Source: Ornithinibacillus caprae | GTDB taxonomy: Bacteria > Bacillota > Bacilli > Bacillales > Amphibacillaceae | Direction: 5' to 3' | Assembly: GCF_009728145.1 (NCBI RefSeq) | Contig: NZ_WOCA01000017.1 | Span: forward strand, 1-64,000 | DNA: 64,000 bases | Shown: in pieces, positions 52,087 through 61,622 of the stretch | Position numbering within the stretch: position 1 is the first letter of the stretch | How the letters are laid out: each line of letters starts with the position of its first letter | Made by a program: the position numbers and the translations under genes | The notes under the pieces: generated by a model | Database searches by the model: none | What the model was told of the DNA's origin: nothing | What the model saw: the letters and a program-made list of their open reading frames with translations, nothing else

Positions 52087-52423
52087 GTTCATGAAAGATC
52101 GCTTCCACTTTTTTACGAATTGCAGGATTGAAGTAATTACGTTTTTCCTCTTTTCCCTGACAGAGAAATAAATAGGAGGAAAAAGAGTCATTTTTATTTA
52201 ATAAAGTGACTTGAAGTCTTTTGTCTTTCATTTTTTTTCGTAATATTCTGCGTTCGTTTATCGCTTCTGTAGCCATTTTTTCCAACAGTTTAACATAGGG
52301 CTCTTTTAGTTTAAAATTCCCTTGTTGAAAATGCTCGATATCTTGTTTAATGACGACCAAAGTCATGGAAAGGAAAAGAAATCGAGAAGCTAATTGTATT
52401 TCTTCTTCTGTAAGATAACGCAT
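52034..52423 (-). CDS. YhjD-like protein
   Basis: A 129-aa basic, helical protein beginning MRYLTEEEIQLASRFLFLSM, with many Lys/Arg residues (ERRILRKKMKDKRLQ). No domain is recognised with certainty; position between comK and yhjE suggests YhjD. GAGGTGG precedes the ATG at 52423. Its last 17 codons lie within the end of comK on the opposite strand. Function is unknown. Confidence 0.68.
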   Translation of the reverse strand: MRYLTEEEIQLASRFLFLSMTLVVIKQDIEHFQQGNFKLKEPYVKLLEKMATEAINERRILRKKMKDKRLQVTLLNKNDSFSSYLFLCQGKEEKRNYFNPAIRKKVEAIFHELMLKGLASDQSYAASNT

Positions 52424-52672
52424 AAACTCCACCTCTAAAATAAGAACATTTGTTCTATTATACGCTGAAAACAATAAAAATAATACTAAAATTTATTGAA
52501 AAATAATGGAAATGAAAAGAAAGTGGCCGATTAATATGTTTTCCGTATAGAACTAGATGAAGTTTTCACTTTATTACTATGCTTTTTCTTAAGTTTAATT
52601 TAAAATATAAATATATATAGAAGTGATTAAAAAGAATAGACGTTTTTTACATTGATGAGGGGATTTGCCTAC

Positions 52673-53326
52673 ATGTATTTGTTTAACATCCTAACGGAAT
52701 GGAAGATCGCGCTAGAAAATGATCAAGTAGATGAATTTATTTTGCATTTGTTGAATGATTATGAAGCTTTAGGACCGTTACCAGGTATATTATTACCTTT
52801 TATTGAGGCATTCCTTCCATTTTTACCGTTAGTTGTATTTGTAATGGGGAATGCGGCAGCCTATGGTTTATTAGAAGGCTTTTTACTATCTTGGGCTGGC
52901 TCGAGTCTTGGAGCTATTTTAGTCTTTTTAATTATTCGTAATCTGGGTGATAGACGGATTTTAAAAGCAGTTCGTAGGAACAAGCAGGTTGCAAAAGTAA
53001 CAACATGGCTTGAACGACATGGATTTGGACCATTGTTTTTATTAATGTGTTTTCCATTTTCACCATCATCTGTGATTAATGTTGTTTCAGGTTTATCCAA
53101 AATTAGTGTTCAACAATTTATTTTAGCGGTACTATTAGGAAAAGCAGTGATGATTTTTTCCATTTCATACATTGGATCGAGCATTCTTTCGTTTGCTCAA
53201 AATCCAGTAAGGACTATCATCGTTGGAGTTGGTATCGTATTATTTTGGATTCTAGGTAAATACATCGAGAAAAGATTGCAGCGAAAGGCGTTATTAAGTG
53301 AAATCAATAAAGAGAAAGATGAATAG
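52673..53326 (+). CDS. yhjE: TVP38/TMEM64 (SNARE-associated/DedA-like) membrane protein YhjE
   Basis: A 217-aa membrane protein of the VTT (DedA/TVP38) superfamily. The core reads LPFIEAFLPFLPLVVFVMGN (about residues 42-61), GLLEGFLLSWAGSSLGAILV (about 64-83) and FLLMCFPFSPSSVINVVSGL (about 122-141), including re-entrant segments with Pro. Family members act as lipid scramblases or transporters of lipid carriers; that is inference here. The ATG at 52673 is chosen because GAGGGG lies about 10 bp upstream. It precedes addB, separated by a terminator. Confidence 0.9.
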   Translation: MYLFNILTEWKIALENDQVDEFILHLLNDYEALGPLPGILLPFIEAFLPFLPLVVFVMGNAAAYGLLEGFLLSWAGSSLGAILVFLIIRNLGDRRILKAVRRNKQVAKVTTWLERHGFGPLFLLMCFPFSPSSVINVVSGLSKISVQQFILAVLLGKAVMIFSISYIGSSILSFAQNPVRTIIVGVGIVLFWILGKYIEKRLQRKALLSEINKEKDE

Positions 53327-53344
53327 CACCTACATAACATTATA

Positions 53345-53383
53345 AAAACTTCTGTCTCGTAAAAATATGGATAGAAGTTTTTT
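53345..53383 (+). terminator. yhjE terminator
   Basis: AAAACTTCT and AGAAGTTTT form a 9-bp stem with a 19-nt loop, then TT. Confidence 0.65.
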
Positions 53384-53492
53384 CCTTTCATTTTAAATAT
53401 AGACTGGGGTGAAAATTTGTTATTTGAACTAGCAAATTGTAAAAAAACAACTAACTATCCAATAAGAGTTTAACTACATTAGGGGGATTACA

Positions 53493-56400
53493 ATGGGACT
53501 CCGTTTTATATTAGGTAGATCAGGGAGCAATAAAAGTGAACGTTCCTTTGAAGAAATAAGAGAAAAATCAATAACCGACCCACAGGGACCACCAATATTT
53601 TATATTGTTCCAGACCAAATGACCTTTGAACAAGAATACGAACTATTTAAAGATGAAGCCTTCCAGGGGAGTATTCGTACCCAGGTATTTAGTTTCTCTC
53701 GGCTAGCATGGCGAGTACTTCAGGAAACAGGTGGAGGAACAAGACAGTTTATAAGTTCAGTAGGAATTCAAATGATGCTTCGTAAAATCATAGAAGAAAA
53801 GCAAGGAGAATGGCTAGTTTTTCAAAAGGCAATGGAGAAGCAAGGGTTTTTACAACAGGTAGAAAAAATGATAACCGAGTTTAAACGGTATCAAATAACT
53901 CCTGATGTCTTACAAATGCAAATTGATCACATTAATCAATTTGTTCACCAGGAACCAGGGGAGCAGGCTTTAGTTAATAAGCTGGAGGATTTACGTTATA
54001 TTTATGAAAAATTAGTATCAGCACTACAATCACAGTATATTGATAGTGAAGATCAGCTTCAGTTATTAGCAGAGAAAATAAATGAAGCATCCTTTTTAGA
54101 CGAAGCCGAAATTTACTTTGATGGGTTTCACCGATTTACCCCAAAGGAATTGCTAGTTTTTGAGACACTGATGAAAAAATGTAAAAATATCACAGTAACA
54201 TTAACGGTAGATCATCCAGAAAGCGAGCAATTATCAGATCTGGATTTATTTTACCAAACGACAGAGACTTATCATGTGCTAAGGAATATTGCGAACGAGA
54301 ACCATATTGAAATCGAAGCAGATGTGGTTATTGAACCAACAGACGGAAGATTTCTAGACCGCCCTTATTTTGCTCATTTGGAGAAAAACTTTGATGTTCG
54401 TCCAGCACCTGTTTATAAAGGAAATGCACCAATACAAATTGCTGAAGCAGTACATCCACGAGCAGAGGTTGAAGGGGTTGCACAAGAAATATTACGGCTA
54501 GTACGTGAAGAAAACTATCGCTTTCGAGATATGGCCGTACTTATTCGACAAACCGACATGTACCAGGATTTAATAGCAACGATTTTCGAAGATTACAATA
54601 TACCTGTGTTTGTCGATGAAAAAAGGACGATGTTGAATCATTCCTTAATAGAACTTGTCCGTTCTACCTTGGACATTGTCGAAGGAAATTGGCGATATGA
54701 TGCTATTTTCAGAGTCTTAAAAACGGGATTTATTCCGCAGACAGATGAGGAATATCCATTAACAAACGATGCGATTGATGAATTAGAAAACTATGTACTG
54801 GAATACGGCATTCGTTCGAGGGAAAAATGGACTGGTGATCAGGAATGGATTTTCCAACGCTTTCGTGGGTTTGACCAGGCTGCACAAACAGATGAAGAAA
54901 GAAATATGCAGCTTCGAATTAATCGATACCGTAAACAAGTTGTACAAGCTTTAGAAGTGTTTGATACAACTATCCGCCAAGCGACTTCGGTCCAAGAGTT
55001 ATGTGAAGTAACTTATATGCTTTTAGAGGACCTAGATGTACCTACACGACTTGAAAAAATGCGCTCGTATTATGATGATCATGGACTCATTGAAAAAGGA
55101 AGAGAACAAGAACAAGTATGGAATGCGGTCATTCAATTATTTGATGAAATGGTAGAAATGGCTGGAGAAGAGGAAATGACGCTATCTACGTTCCGGTCAA
55201 CATTAGATGCGGGCTTTGAATCATTGAAGTTCTCCCATGTTCCACCAAGCATTGATCATGTCATCGTTGGAACGATTGATCGATCACGGATTAGTGGAAT
55301 CAAATGCTCTTTCCTATTAGGAGTTAATGAAGGGGTATGGCCATTGAAGCCGCCTGCTGATGGTATGATTAATGAGTCAGAGAGAGAACTATTAGCAGAG
55401 CATGGTATGAAGCTTGCTGAAACAAGTAAACGACAATTATTGGATGATTGGTTCTATATGTATCTTGCTTTTACCTCCGCTAGGGATTATTTATGGGTAA
55501 GCTATCCGCTAAGTGATGAAGACGGGAAGTCGAAAATGCCATCGCAGTTGATTAAACGATTGGAAGACTTATTTCCGGTGTGTAGTAATCATATACTTTT
55601 ACAGGATCCAGATGAGTTAGTTGATGCAGAACGTTATATTACGACACCAGTGAAAACTAGATCGGCATTAACAGCACAGTTAGCGAGAAGTAGAAAAGGC
55701 TACCCCGTGAAGCCGGTATGGTGGCATGTTTTGAATTGGTATATGGAGCATCAAAGTAAAACGAGTACAACCTACACCATTTTGCAGAGCTTGTTTTATG
55801 AAAATAAACCGAAAAACATTACCGAAGATACAGTAAAAGAGTTATATCCAAAGCAGCTTAAAGCAAGTGTTTCAAGACTCGAGTCGTATTACCGTTGTTC
55901 CTATCAGCATTTTGCGAAATATAGTTTAGGGCTTGATGAACGAAAAACGTATAAGCTAGATGCTCCTGATATTGGGAACCTTTTCCATGAAGCTTTACGA
56001 ATTATTACCGAGTGGATTCAAGAAGAGGGTAGAGATTTTGCTCTGCTAACAAAAGAAGATACGACTGCTTATGCACAAAAAGCGGTGCAGAATTTAGCAC
56101 CGATTCTACAGCATCAGATTTTAGGGAGTTCAAATCGCTATCAATATATTCAACGTAAATTACAGGAAGTGATTGCCAGAGCAGCCTTTGTCTTAAGTGA
56201 ACAGGCAAGACAAAGTGATTTTTCACCAATTGGTTTAGAGCTAGGTTTTGGTTCTAAAAACGACAAGCTTAAGCCAGTTACACTCGAACTACCTAATGGA
56301 TATGAAATTATGCTCCGCGGACGTATTGACCGTGTTGATAAAGCAATGAATGAAGATCAGCTATTCTTAAGAATCATTGACTATAAGTCAAGTGCAAAAG

Positions 56401-56996
56401 GATTAAGTCTAGTAGAGGTTTATTACGGTCTTGCACTACAAATGCTAACGTATTTAGATGTAGTTCTATCCCAATCTGAAAGCTGGTTACAGAAAAAAGC
56501 AACTCCAGCTGGTGTGTTGTATTTCCATGTTCATAACCCAATGATTTCAGGAAATAAACGACTTTCCGAAGATGAGTTAGAGAAAGAAATCTTTAAAAAG
56601 TATAAAATGCAAGGGATGGTCATCGCAGACGAACAGGTTGTAAAACTTATGGATACGAATTTGGAAACAGGGTGGAGTGATGTGTTGCCAGTTGCTGTCA
56701 AGAAAACGGGTGAGTTTTATAATAGCTCAAAAGTAGCGAGTAAAGACACATTTTCTAGCTTGCAACAGCATATCCACGAGCTAATGATGCAAGCAGGGAT
56801 TGATATTACGCAAGGTGGCGTTCATTTAAATCCATTTCAACGAAAACAAAATGTTGCTTGTACACATTGTCCGTTCTTATCTGTTTGTCAGTTCGATACC
56901 TCGTTAGAAACAAATAACTTCCGAAAACTACAGGATATGGAAGATGATGAAATACTGAAAAGGCTCCGAAAAGAGGAGGAGAAAATAGATGGTTAA
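53493..56996 (+). CDS. addB: Helicase-nuclease subunit AddB
   Basis: A 1167-aa AddB, the B. subtilis length. With AddA it resects double-strand breaks to Chi-like sites for RecA loading. The N-terminus has VPDQMTFEQEYELF and VFSFSRLAWRVLQ. The nucleotide site reads GRSGSNKS (residues 8-15), with Asn where the usual motif has Gly. The C-terminal nuclease has GRIDRVD and IDYKSS (about 943-965). Four Cys for the 4Fe-4S cluster lie in YYRCSYQ and ACTHCPFLSVC (about 1123-1133). The start codon of addA overlaps the end. Confidence 0.95.
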   Translation: MGLRFILGRSGSNKSERSFEEIREKSITDPQGPPIFYIVPDQMTFEQEYELFKDEAFQGSIRTQVFSFSRLAWRVLQETGGGTRQFISSVGIQMMLRKIIEEKQGEWLVFQKAMEKQGFLQQVEKMITEFKRYQITPDVLQMQIDHINQFVHQEPGEQALVNKLEDLRYIYEKLVSALQSQYIDSEDQLQLLAEKINEASFLDEAEIYFDGFHRFTPKELLVFETLMKKCKNITVTLTVDHPESEQLSDLDLFYQTTETYHVLRNIANENHIEIEADVVIEPTDGRFLDRPYFAHLEKNFDVRPAPVYKGNAPIQIAEAVHPRAEVEGVAQEILRLVREENYRFRDMAVLIRQTDMYQDLIATIFEDYNIPVFVDEKRTMLNHSLIELVRSTLDIVEGNWRYDAIFRVLKTGFIPQTDEEYPLTNDAIDELENYVLEYGIRSREKWTGDQEWIFQRFRGFDQAAQTDEERNMQLRINRYRKQVVQALEVFDTTIRQATSVQELCEVTYMLLEDLDVPTRLEKMRSYYDDHGLIEKGREQEQVWNAVIQLFDEMVEMAGEEEMTLSTFRSTLDAGFESLKFSHVPPSIDHVIVGTIDRSRISGIKCSFLLGVNEGVWPLKPPADGMINESERELLAEHGMKLAETSKRQLLDDWFYMYLAFTSARDYLWVSYPLSDEDGKSKMPSQLIKRLEDLFPVCSNHILLQDPDELVDAERYITTPVKTRSALTAQLARSRKGYPVKPVWWHVLNWYMEHQSKTSTTYTILQSLFYENKPKNITEDTVKELYPKQLKASVSRLESYYRCSYQHFAKYSLGLDERKTYKLDAPDIGNLFHEALRIITEWIQEEGRDFALLTKEDTTAYAQKAVQNLAPILQHQILGSSNRYQYIQRKLQEVIARAAFVLSEQARQSDFSPIGLELGFGSKNDKLKPVTLELPNGYEIMLRGRIDRVDKAMNEDQLFLRIIDYKSSAKGLSLVEVYYGLALQMLTYLDVVLSQSESWLQKKATPAGVLYFHVHNPMISGNKRLSEDELEKEIFKKYKMQGMVIADEQVVKLMDTNLETGWSDVLPVAVKKTGEFYNSSKVASKDTFSSLQQHIHELMMQAGIDITQGGVHLNPFQRKQNVACTHCPFLSVCQFDTSLETNNFRKLQDMEDDEILKRLRKEEEKIDG

Positions 56997-59900
56997 CTGG
57001 ACAAAAGAACAAGAGATGGCAATATATACTGAAGGTAGTGATGTCCTAGTAGCAGCTGCAGCAGGTTCTGGGAAGACTGCTGTTTTAGTTGAACGGATTA
57101 TCCAAAAGCTACTTAAAAAAGAGAATCCAGTTGATATTGATTCCCTTCTTGTTGTTACATTTACTAATGCGGCAGCTCAAGAAATGCGTAATCGAGTTGG
57201 ATTGGCTCTCGAAAAAGCGTTGGAAGAGGATCCAACATCTGTTCACTTAAAAAAGCAATTATCCTTACTACAACGTGCATCTATTTCAACCTTACATTCC
57301 TTTTGTTTGGATGTTGTGAAGCAATATGCATATCTATTAGATATTGATCCAGGTTTTCGCATAGCGAATGATATGGAAGCAGACCTCATGCAACAAGAAG
57401 TGATGGATGATTTATTTGAAGAATGGTACGGAGCACAAGGGGATGCACAAGAACGTTTCTTCGCTGTTGTAGATCGATTTTCTAGTGATCGAAGTGACAA
57501 TGATGTGGAGGATTTAGTACTTGATCTTTACACCTTTGCGATTCAAAATCCTTGGCCAGAAGAGTGGCTCGACCAATTAGCTGCGGTCTATCAAATCCCT
57601 GAAGACTGGCAAGAAGAGGATTTAAGTTGGCTAGATATTATTAAACAAGAGGTTAAAAATACCTTTGCGGCGATCCAGCAAGAAGTAAATCTGGCATTTA
57701 CACTTACCCAAGACCCAGATGGGCCACAGCAATATATAGAGGCGATTGAATCAGATATGGAGATGCTGAACCAAGCAAATGAATTACTCCACTCATGGGA
57801 TGATTTACAAGAACATGTGGCTACGAGTAAATTCAAAGCACTATCTCGCAAAAGTACCGAATGTGATGAAGCAAAGAAAAAGAAGGTACAAGCTTTAAGG
57901 AACAATTATAAAAAGCGTTGGGAAAAAATGCAAAAAGGGTGGTTTAGTCGTAAGCTATCCAATCACATTGAGGATATGCGTGAAATAGCACCTGTTATTA
58001 AATCGTTAACAGAATTGGTTAAAGTGTTTAAGGAGCGTTTTACCAAATTAAAAAAAGAAAAAGCTGTAGTTGATTTCTCTGATTTAGAGCATTACTGTTT
58101 ACAATTACTAGTGGATGAAACGTCAACTCCTGAAAAACCTAAGCCATCAACGGTAGCAAGAAATCTTCAAAATCAATTTAGTGAATTACTAGTAGATGAG
58201 TATCAAGACACGAACTTAGTACAAGAGACGATTCTAACCTTAATTAGTGACCAAATTGGACCAGGAAATATGTTCATGGTTGGTGATGTGAAGCAAAGTA
58301 TTTATCGTTTCCGTCATGCTGAGCCTACATTATTCATAGAAAAATATAAACGTTTTGCCAATGAAGATCATGTCGCAAAACGAATTGATTTAGCAAGTAA
58401 CTTTAGAAGTCGCGAACTTGTATTAACTGGTACAAATTATATTTTTAGACAAATCCTAGATGAAGAGCTAGGGGAGATCAACTATGATAAAGATGCAGAG
58501 CTGATCTATGGGAATAAGATGTATGATTCTCTCCCATATTCAGAACCAAATCCAGAATTAATCATTATTGATCGTCAAAAGCCGGAAGAAAAAGACGATA
58601 AAGAGACTTCTGGAGAAGAGGAAAATTTCCTTGATTTAGAGAAGGCTCAGCTTGAAGCACGAGCATATGCAGAAAAAATTAAGGGATGGATCGGCCAGAA
58701 GGACAAGGAACCATTACAAGTAGTAGATAAAGCTACGCAAACTCAGCGTGATGTTCAATATCGTGATATTGTTATTCTACTTCGGTCCATGACCTGGGCT
58801 CCAACAATCGTGGATGAACTGAAGAAGCAGGGTATCCCAGTCTATGCAGAGCTATCAACTGGGTACTTTGAGGCGATTGAAGTGAAAATCATGCTAAGCT
58901 TTTTGAAAATCATCGACAACCCAAGACAGGATATTCCATTAGCATCGGTACTGAAATCACCAATAGTGGGACTTGATGAAAATGACTTAGCAACCATTCG
59001 TTTAGCAGATCGAAAGCATACGTATTATGATGCATTACAAGCATATAAACGGGAAAACCAAGGTGAATTAGCAGACAAAATTTCACGTTTCATCGATCAA
59101 TTGGAACAGTTCCGACTAGCATCAAGACAAGGAGCACTATCCGAATTGATTTGGCAAATTTATCGTGAAACTGGTTACTATGACTTTGTAGGTGGAATGC
59201 CAGGTGGGCGTCAACGACAGGCTAATTTACGGGCATTATATGACCGTGCAAGAAGCTATGAAACTACCTCATTCCGTGGATTATTCCGTTTCTTGCGTTT
59301 TATCGAGCGGATGGAAGAACGCGGAGATGACTTAGGAGCAGCAAGAGCACTAAGTGAACAGGAAGATGTTGTACGGATCATGACCATTCATAAGAGTAAA
59401 GGGTTGGAGTTTCCAGTCGTTATTGTCGGGGCTATGGAAAAACAATTTAACCAGATGGACCTTAACAAACGATACTTGTTGCATAAAGATTTAGGATTTG
59501 CAAGTAAGTTTATTGATCCTGTTAAGCGTTTAACGTATCCGACGATATACTTTGACGCAATGCGACAGGAAAAGAAGCGGGAATTATTAGCGGAAGAAAT
59601 GCGTGTGCTTTATGTTGCTCTGACTAGAGCAAAAGAAAAGCTCGTAATGATTGGAAACGTGGATTCCTTAGAAAAAAAATTAGATAAATGGCAATCGATG
59701 CTGGATCATTCTGAGTGGATATTGCCAGCTCACTTTCGGATTGAATCCAAATCGTATATGGACTGGGTTGGTCCTGCCTTAATTCGTCATCAAGAAACAG
59801 ACATATTACGAACTGAGGAGTTACAGGATGCAGTATTAGAGGAAATTCGAATTGACCCATCTAGATGGGATGTTTCAATTATCCATGGAAGTGATTTAAC

Positions 59901-60723
59901 GAATTTAGATGAATCTATAGAAGAAACAGATAAGCAGCTTAAGGAGAGGATTACTAATTGGCAACCGATTGATGTGAAGGATGACTCGTTAGATGCTTAT
60001 GTTGAGGAGAGACTTTCTTATACGTATCCTTATGAAGAAGCAGCAAAATCACGTGTCAAACAAACAGTTACAGAGGTTAAGCGCCAGCGTGAGGTAAAGG
60101 ATGAATATAGTGCAGAGCAACTAATTACTCCTTTTCAAGCACCAATTGTGAAAAAGCCTGTGTTTATGCAAAAGGAAAAAAAATTGTCTGCTGCTGAGCG
60201 AGGAACCGCGATGCATACCGTCATGCAGCATATTCCTTTTACTAATAAAATGAATGAAGCAGAGATTTCGGAGTTCATAGAGAGTTTGGTTGAAAAAGAA
60301 ATCCTGTTAAGACAAGAAGCAGATAGTATTGATATTACCGCAATTGAGAAATTTTTTGAAACCAAGATTGCAGAATATATGCTAGACCAAGCAACGATTT
60401 ACCGAGAGGTTCCATTTAGTATTACATTACCAGCTAAGGAAGTATACGCTAACTGGAAAAGTGAAACAAATGAACAAATTTTGCTTCAAGGTGTTCTTGA
60501 CTGTGTCATTCCAAAAGAGGATGGCTGGATTATTTTAGATTACAAAACCGATGCAATAACAGGTGAAATAACCGAAGAGTTAATTGAAAAGCTAACGAAA
60601 AGATATGAAACACAACTGAGCCTTTACCGATATGCCTTAGAACGCATTTGGAAACAACCGGTTAAGGAAACGTACTTGTATTTCTTTACTAAGCAATTAC
60701 TAGTAAAGGCTTCAATAGATTAA
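56989..60723 (+). CDS. addA: Helicase-nuclease subunit AddA
   Basis: A 1244-aa UvrD-type 3'-5' helicase with a C-terminal nuclease. Motif I is AAAAGSGKTAVLVERI (about residues 22-37), Ia VVTFTNAAAQEM, II LLVDEYQDTN (about 400-409), III GDVKQSIYRFRHAEP, V MTIHKSKGLEFPVVIV and VI VLYVALTRAKEKL. The nuclease has AERGTAMHTVMQH, LQGVLDCVI and IILDYKTD (about 1177-1184). It couples ATP-driven unwinding to DNA cutting with AddB. It overlaps addB by 8 bp. sbcDC, which follow addBA in B. subtilis, are absent here. Confidence 0.96.
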   Translation: MVNWTKEQEMAIYTEGSDVLVAAAAGSGKTAVLVERIIQKLLKKENPVDIDSLLVVTFTNAAAQEMRNRVGLALEKALEEDPTSVHLKKQLSLLQRASISTLHSFCLDVVKQYAYLLDIDPGFRIANDMEADLMQQEVMDDLFEEWYGAQGDAQERFFAVVDRFSSDRSDNDVEDLVLDLYTFAIQNPWPEEWLDQLAAVYQIPEDWQEEDLSWLDIIKQEVKNTFAAIQQEVNLAFTLTQDPDGPQQYIEAIESDMEMLNQANELLHSWDDLQEHVATSKFKALSRKSTECDEAKKKKVQALRNNYKKRWEKMQKGWFSRKLSNHIEDMREIAPVIKSLTELVKVFKERFTKLKKEKAVVDFSDLEHYCLQLLVDETSTPEKPKPSTVARNLQNQFSELLVDEYQDTNLVQETILTLISDQIGPGNMFMVGDVKQSIYRFRHAEPTLFIEKYKRFANEDHVAKRIDLASNFRSRELVLTGTNYIFRQILDEELGEINYDKDAELIYGNKMYDSLPYSEPNPELIIIDRQKPEEKDDKETSGEEENFLDLEKAQLEARAYAEKIKGWIGQKDKEPLQVVDKATQTQRDVQYRDIVILLRSMTWAPTIVDELKKQGIPVYAELSTGYFEAIEVKIMLSFLKIIDNPRQDIPLASVLKSPIVGLDENDLATIRLADRKHTYYDALQAYKRENQGELADKISRFIDQLEQFRLASRQGALSELIWQIYRETGYYDFVGGMPGGRQRQANLRALYDRARSYETTSFRGLFRFLRFIERMEERGDDLGAARALSEQEDVVRIMTIHKSKGLEFPVVIVGAMEKQFNQMDLNKRYLLHKDLGFASKFIDPVKRLTYPTIYFDAMRQEKKRELLAEEMRVLYVALTRAKEKLVMIGNVDSLEKKLDKWQSMLDHSEWILPAHFRIESKSYMDWVGPALIRHQETDILRTEELQDAVLEEIRIDPSRWDVSIIHGSDLTNLDESIEETDKQLKERITNWQPIDVKDDSLDAYVEERLSYTYPYEEAAKSRVKQTVTEVKRQREVKDEYSAEQLITPFQAPIVKKPVFMQKEKKLSAAERGTAMHTVMQHIPFTNKMNEAEISEFIESLVEKEILLRQEADSIDITAIEKFFETKIAEYMLDQATIYREVPFSITLPAKEVYANWKSETNEQILLQGVLDCVIPKEDGWIILDYKTDAITGEITEELIEKLTKRYETQLSLYRYALERIWKQPVKETYLYFFTKQLLVKASID

Positions 60724-60730
60724 TATTATC

Positions 60731-60765
60731 AAAACTGGACCTTCCCTGAATGGTCCAGTTTTTTT
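60731..60765 (+). terminator. addBA terminator
   Basis: AAAACTGGACC and GGTCCAGTTTT form an 11-bp stem with a 10-nt loop, then a T-run. Confidence 0.9.
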
Positions 60766-60777
60766 AGTAGGAAAGTA

Positions 60778-60850
60778 TAGACTTTCCTTATATTTCATAA
60801 GCGCAACTAAGGCTTTTGCCAAGCCATTATGGCATAAGCCAAGTTTTCTA
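60778..60850. repeat. Dispersed hairpin element, copy 2
   Basis: AACTAAGGCTTTTGCC (60805-60820) faces GGCATAAGCCAAGTT (60831-60845) as an imperfect stem. The flank AAGTATAGACTTTCCTTATA resembles that before copy 1. Order and spacing of blocks match 29027-29105. Confidence 0.6.
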
Positions 60851-60913
60851 ATACAGCTAATTGTACTAACCCAACAGGTTAATGTAATAGTAGGTGTAGA
60901 TTAAGATTGGATC

Positions 60914-61470
60914 AAAACGGTAACTCATCGGTGTGATGAGTGCCCAAATGCCCATCGAAAAATTCAAAACGGTAACTCATTGGTGTGATGAGTGCCCAAA
61001 TGCTCATCGGAAAACGTAAAACGGTAACTCATTGGTGTGATGAGTGCCCAAATGCTCATCGGAAAACGTAAAACGGTAACTCATCGGTGTTATGAGTGCC
61101 CAAACGCCCATCGAAAAATTCAAAACGGTAACTCATTGGTGTGATGAGTGCCCAAACGCTGATCGGAAAACGTAAAACGGTAACTCATCGAAGTGATGAG
61201 TGCCCAAATGCTCATCGGAAAACGCAAAACGGTAACTCATCGGTGTGATGAGTGCCCAAACGCTGATCGGAAAACGTAAAACGGTAACTCATCGGTGTGA
61301 TGAGAGCCCAAATGCTGATCGGAAAACGTAAAACGGTAACTCATCGGTGTGATGAGTGCCCAAATGCTCATCGGAAAACACAAAACGGTAACTCATTGAA
61401 GTGATGAGAGCCCAAACGCTGATCGGAAAACACAAAACGGTAACTCATCGTTGTTATGAGTGAGTAACTA
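60914..61470. repeat. 52-bp tandem repeat array D (11 units)
   Basis: CGGTAACTCAT starts units at 60918, 60970, 61022, 61074, 61126, 61178, 61230, 61282, 61334, 61386 and 61438, an exact 52-bp period. Each unit has ACTCAT, a 7-nt loop (mostly CGGTGTG) and ATGAGT, then GCCCAAA and a tail such as GCTCATCGGAAAACGTAAAA. It shares the core and period of array C, but has its own loop and tail. It lies between addA and the membrane-protein pair. The 899-bp gap holds no gene. Confidence 0.96.
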
Positions 61471-61622
61471 CAAACTTTGTAAATGAACAGACAGATTAAT
61501 AGTATCTAAAAAAGGAATTTTCTAAACTTTACTTCTATTTTATTGTCAGATAAAATAAATAGAAAGTAAATATTTTCTAATTGATAAAGGTAGAGATATA
61601 CATATAAAAGGGGAAGCTAGAA

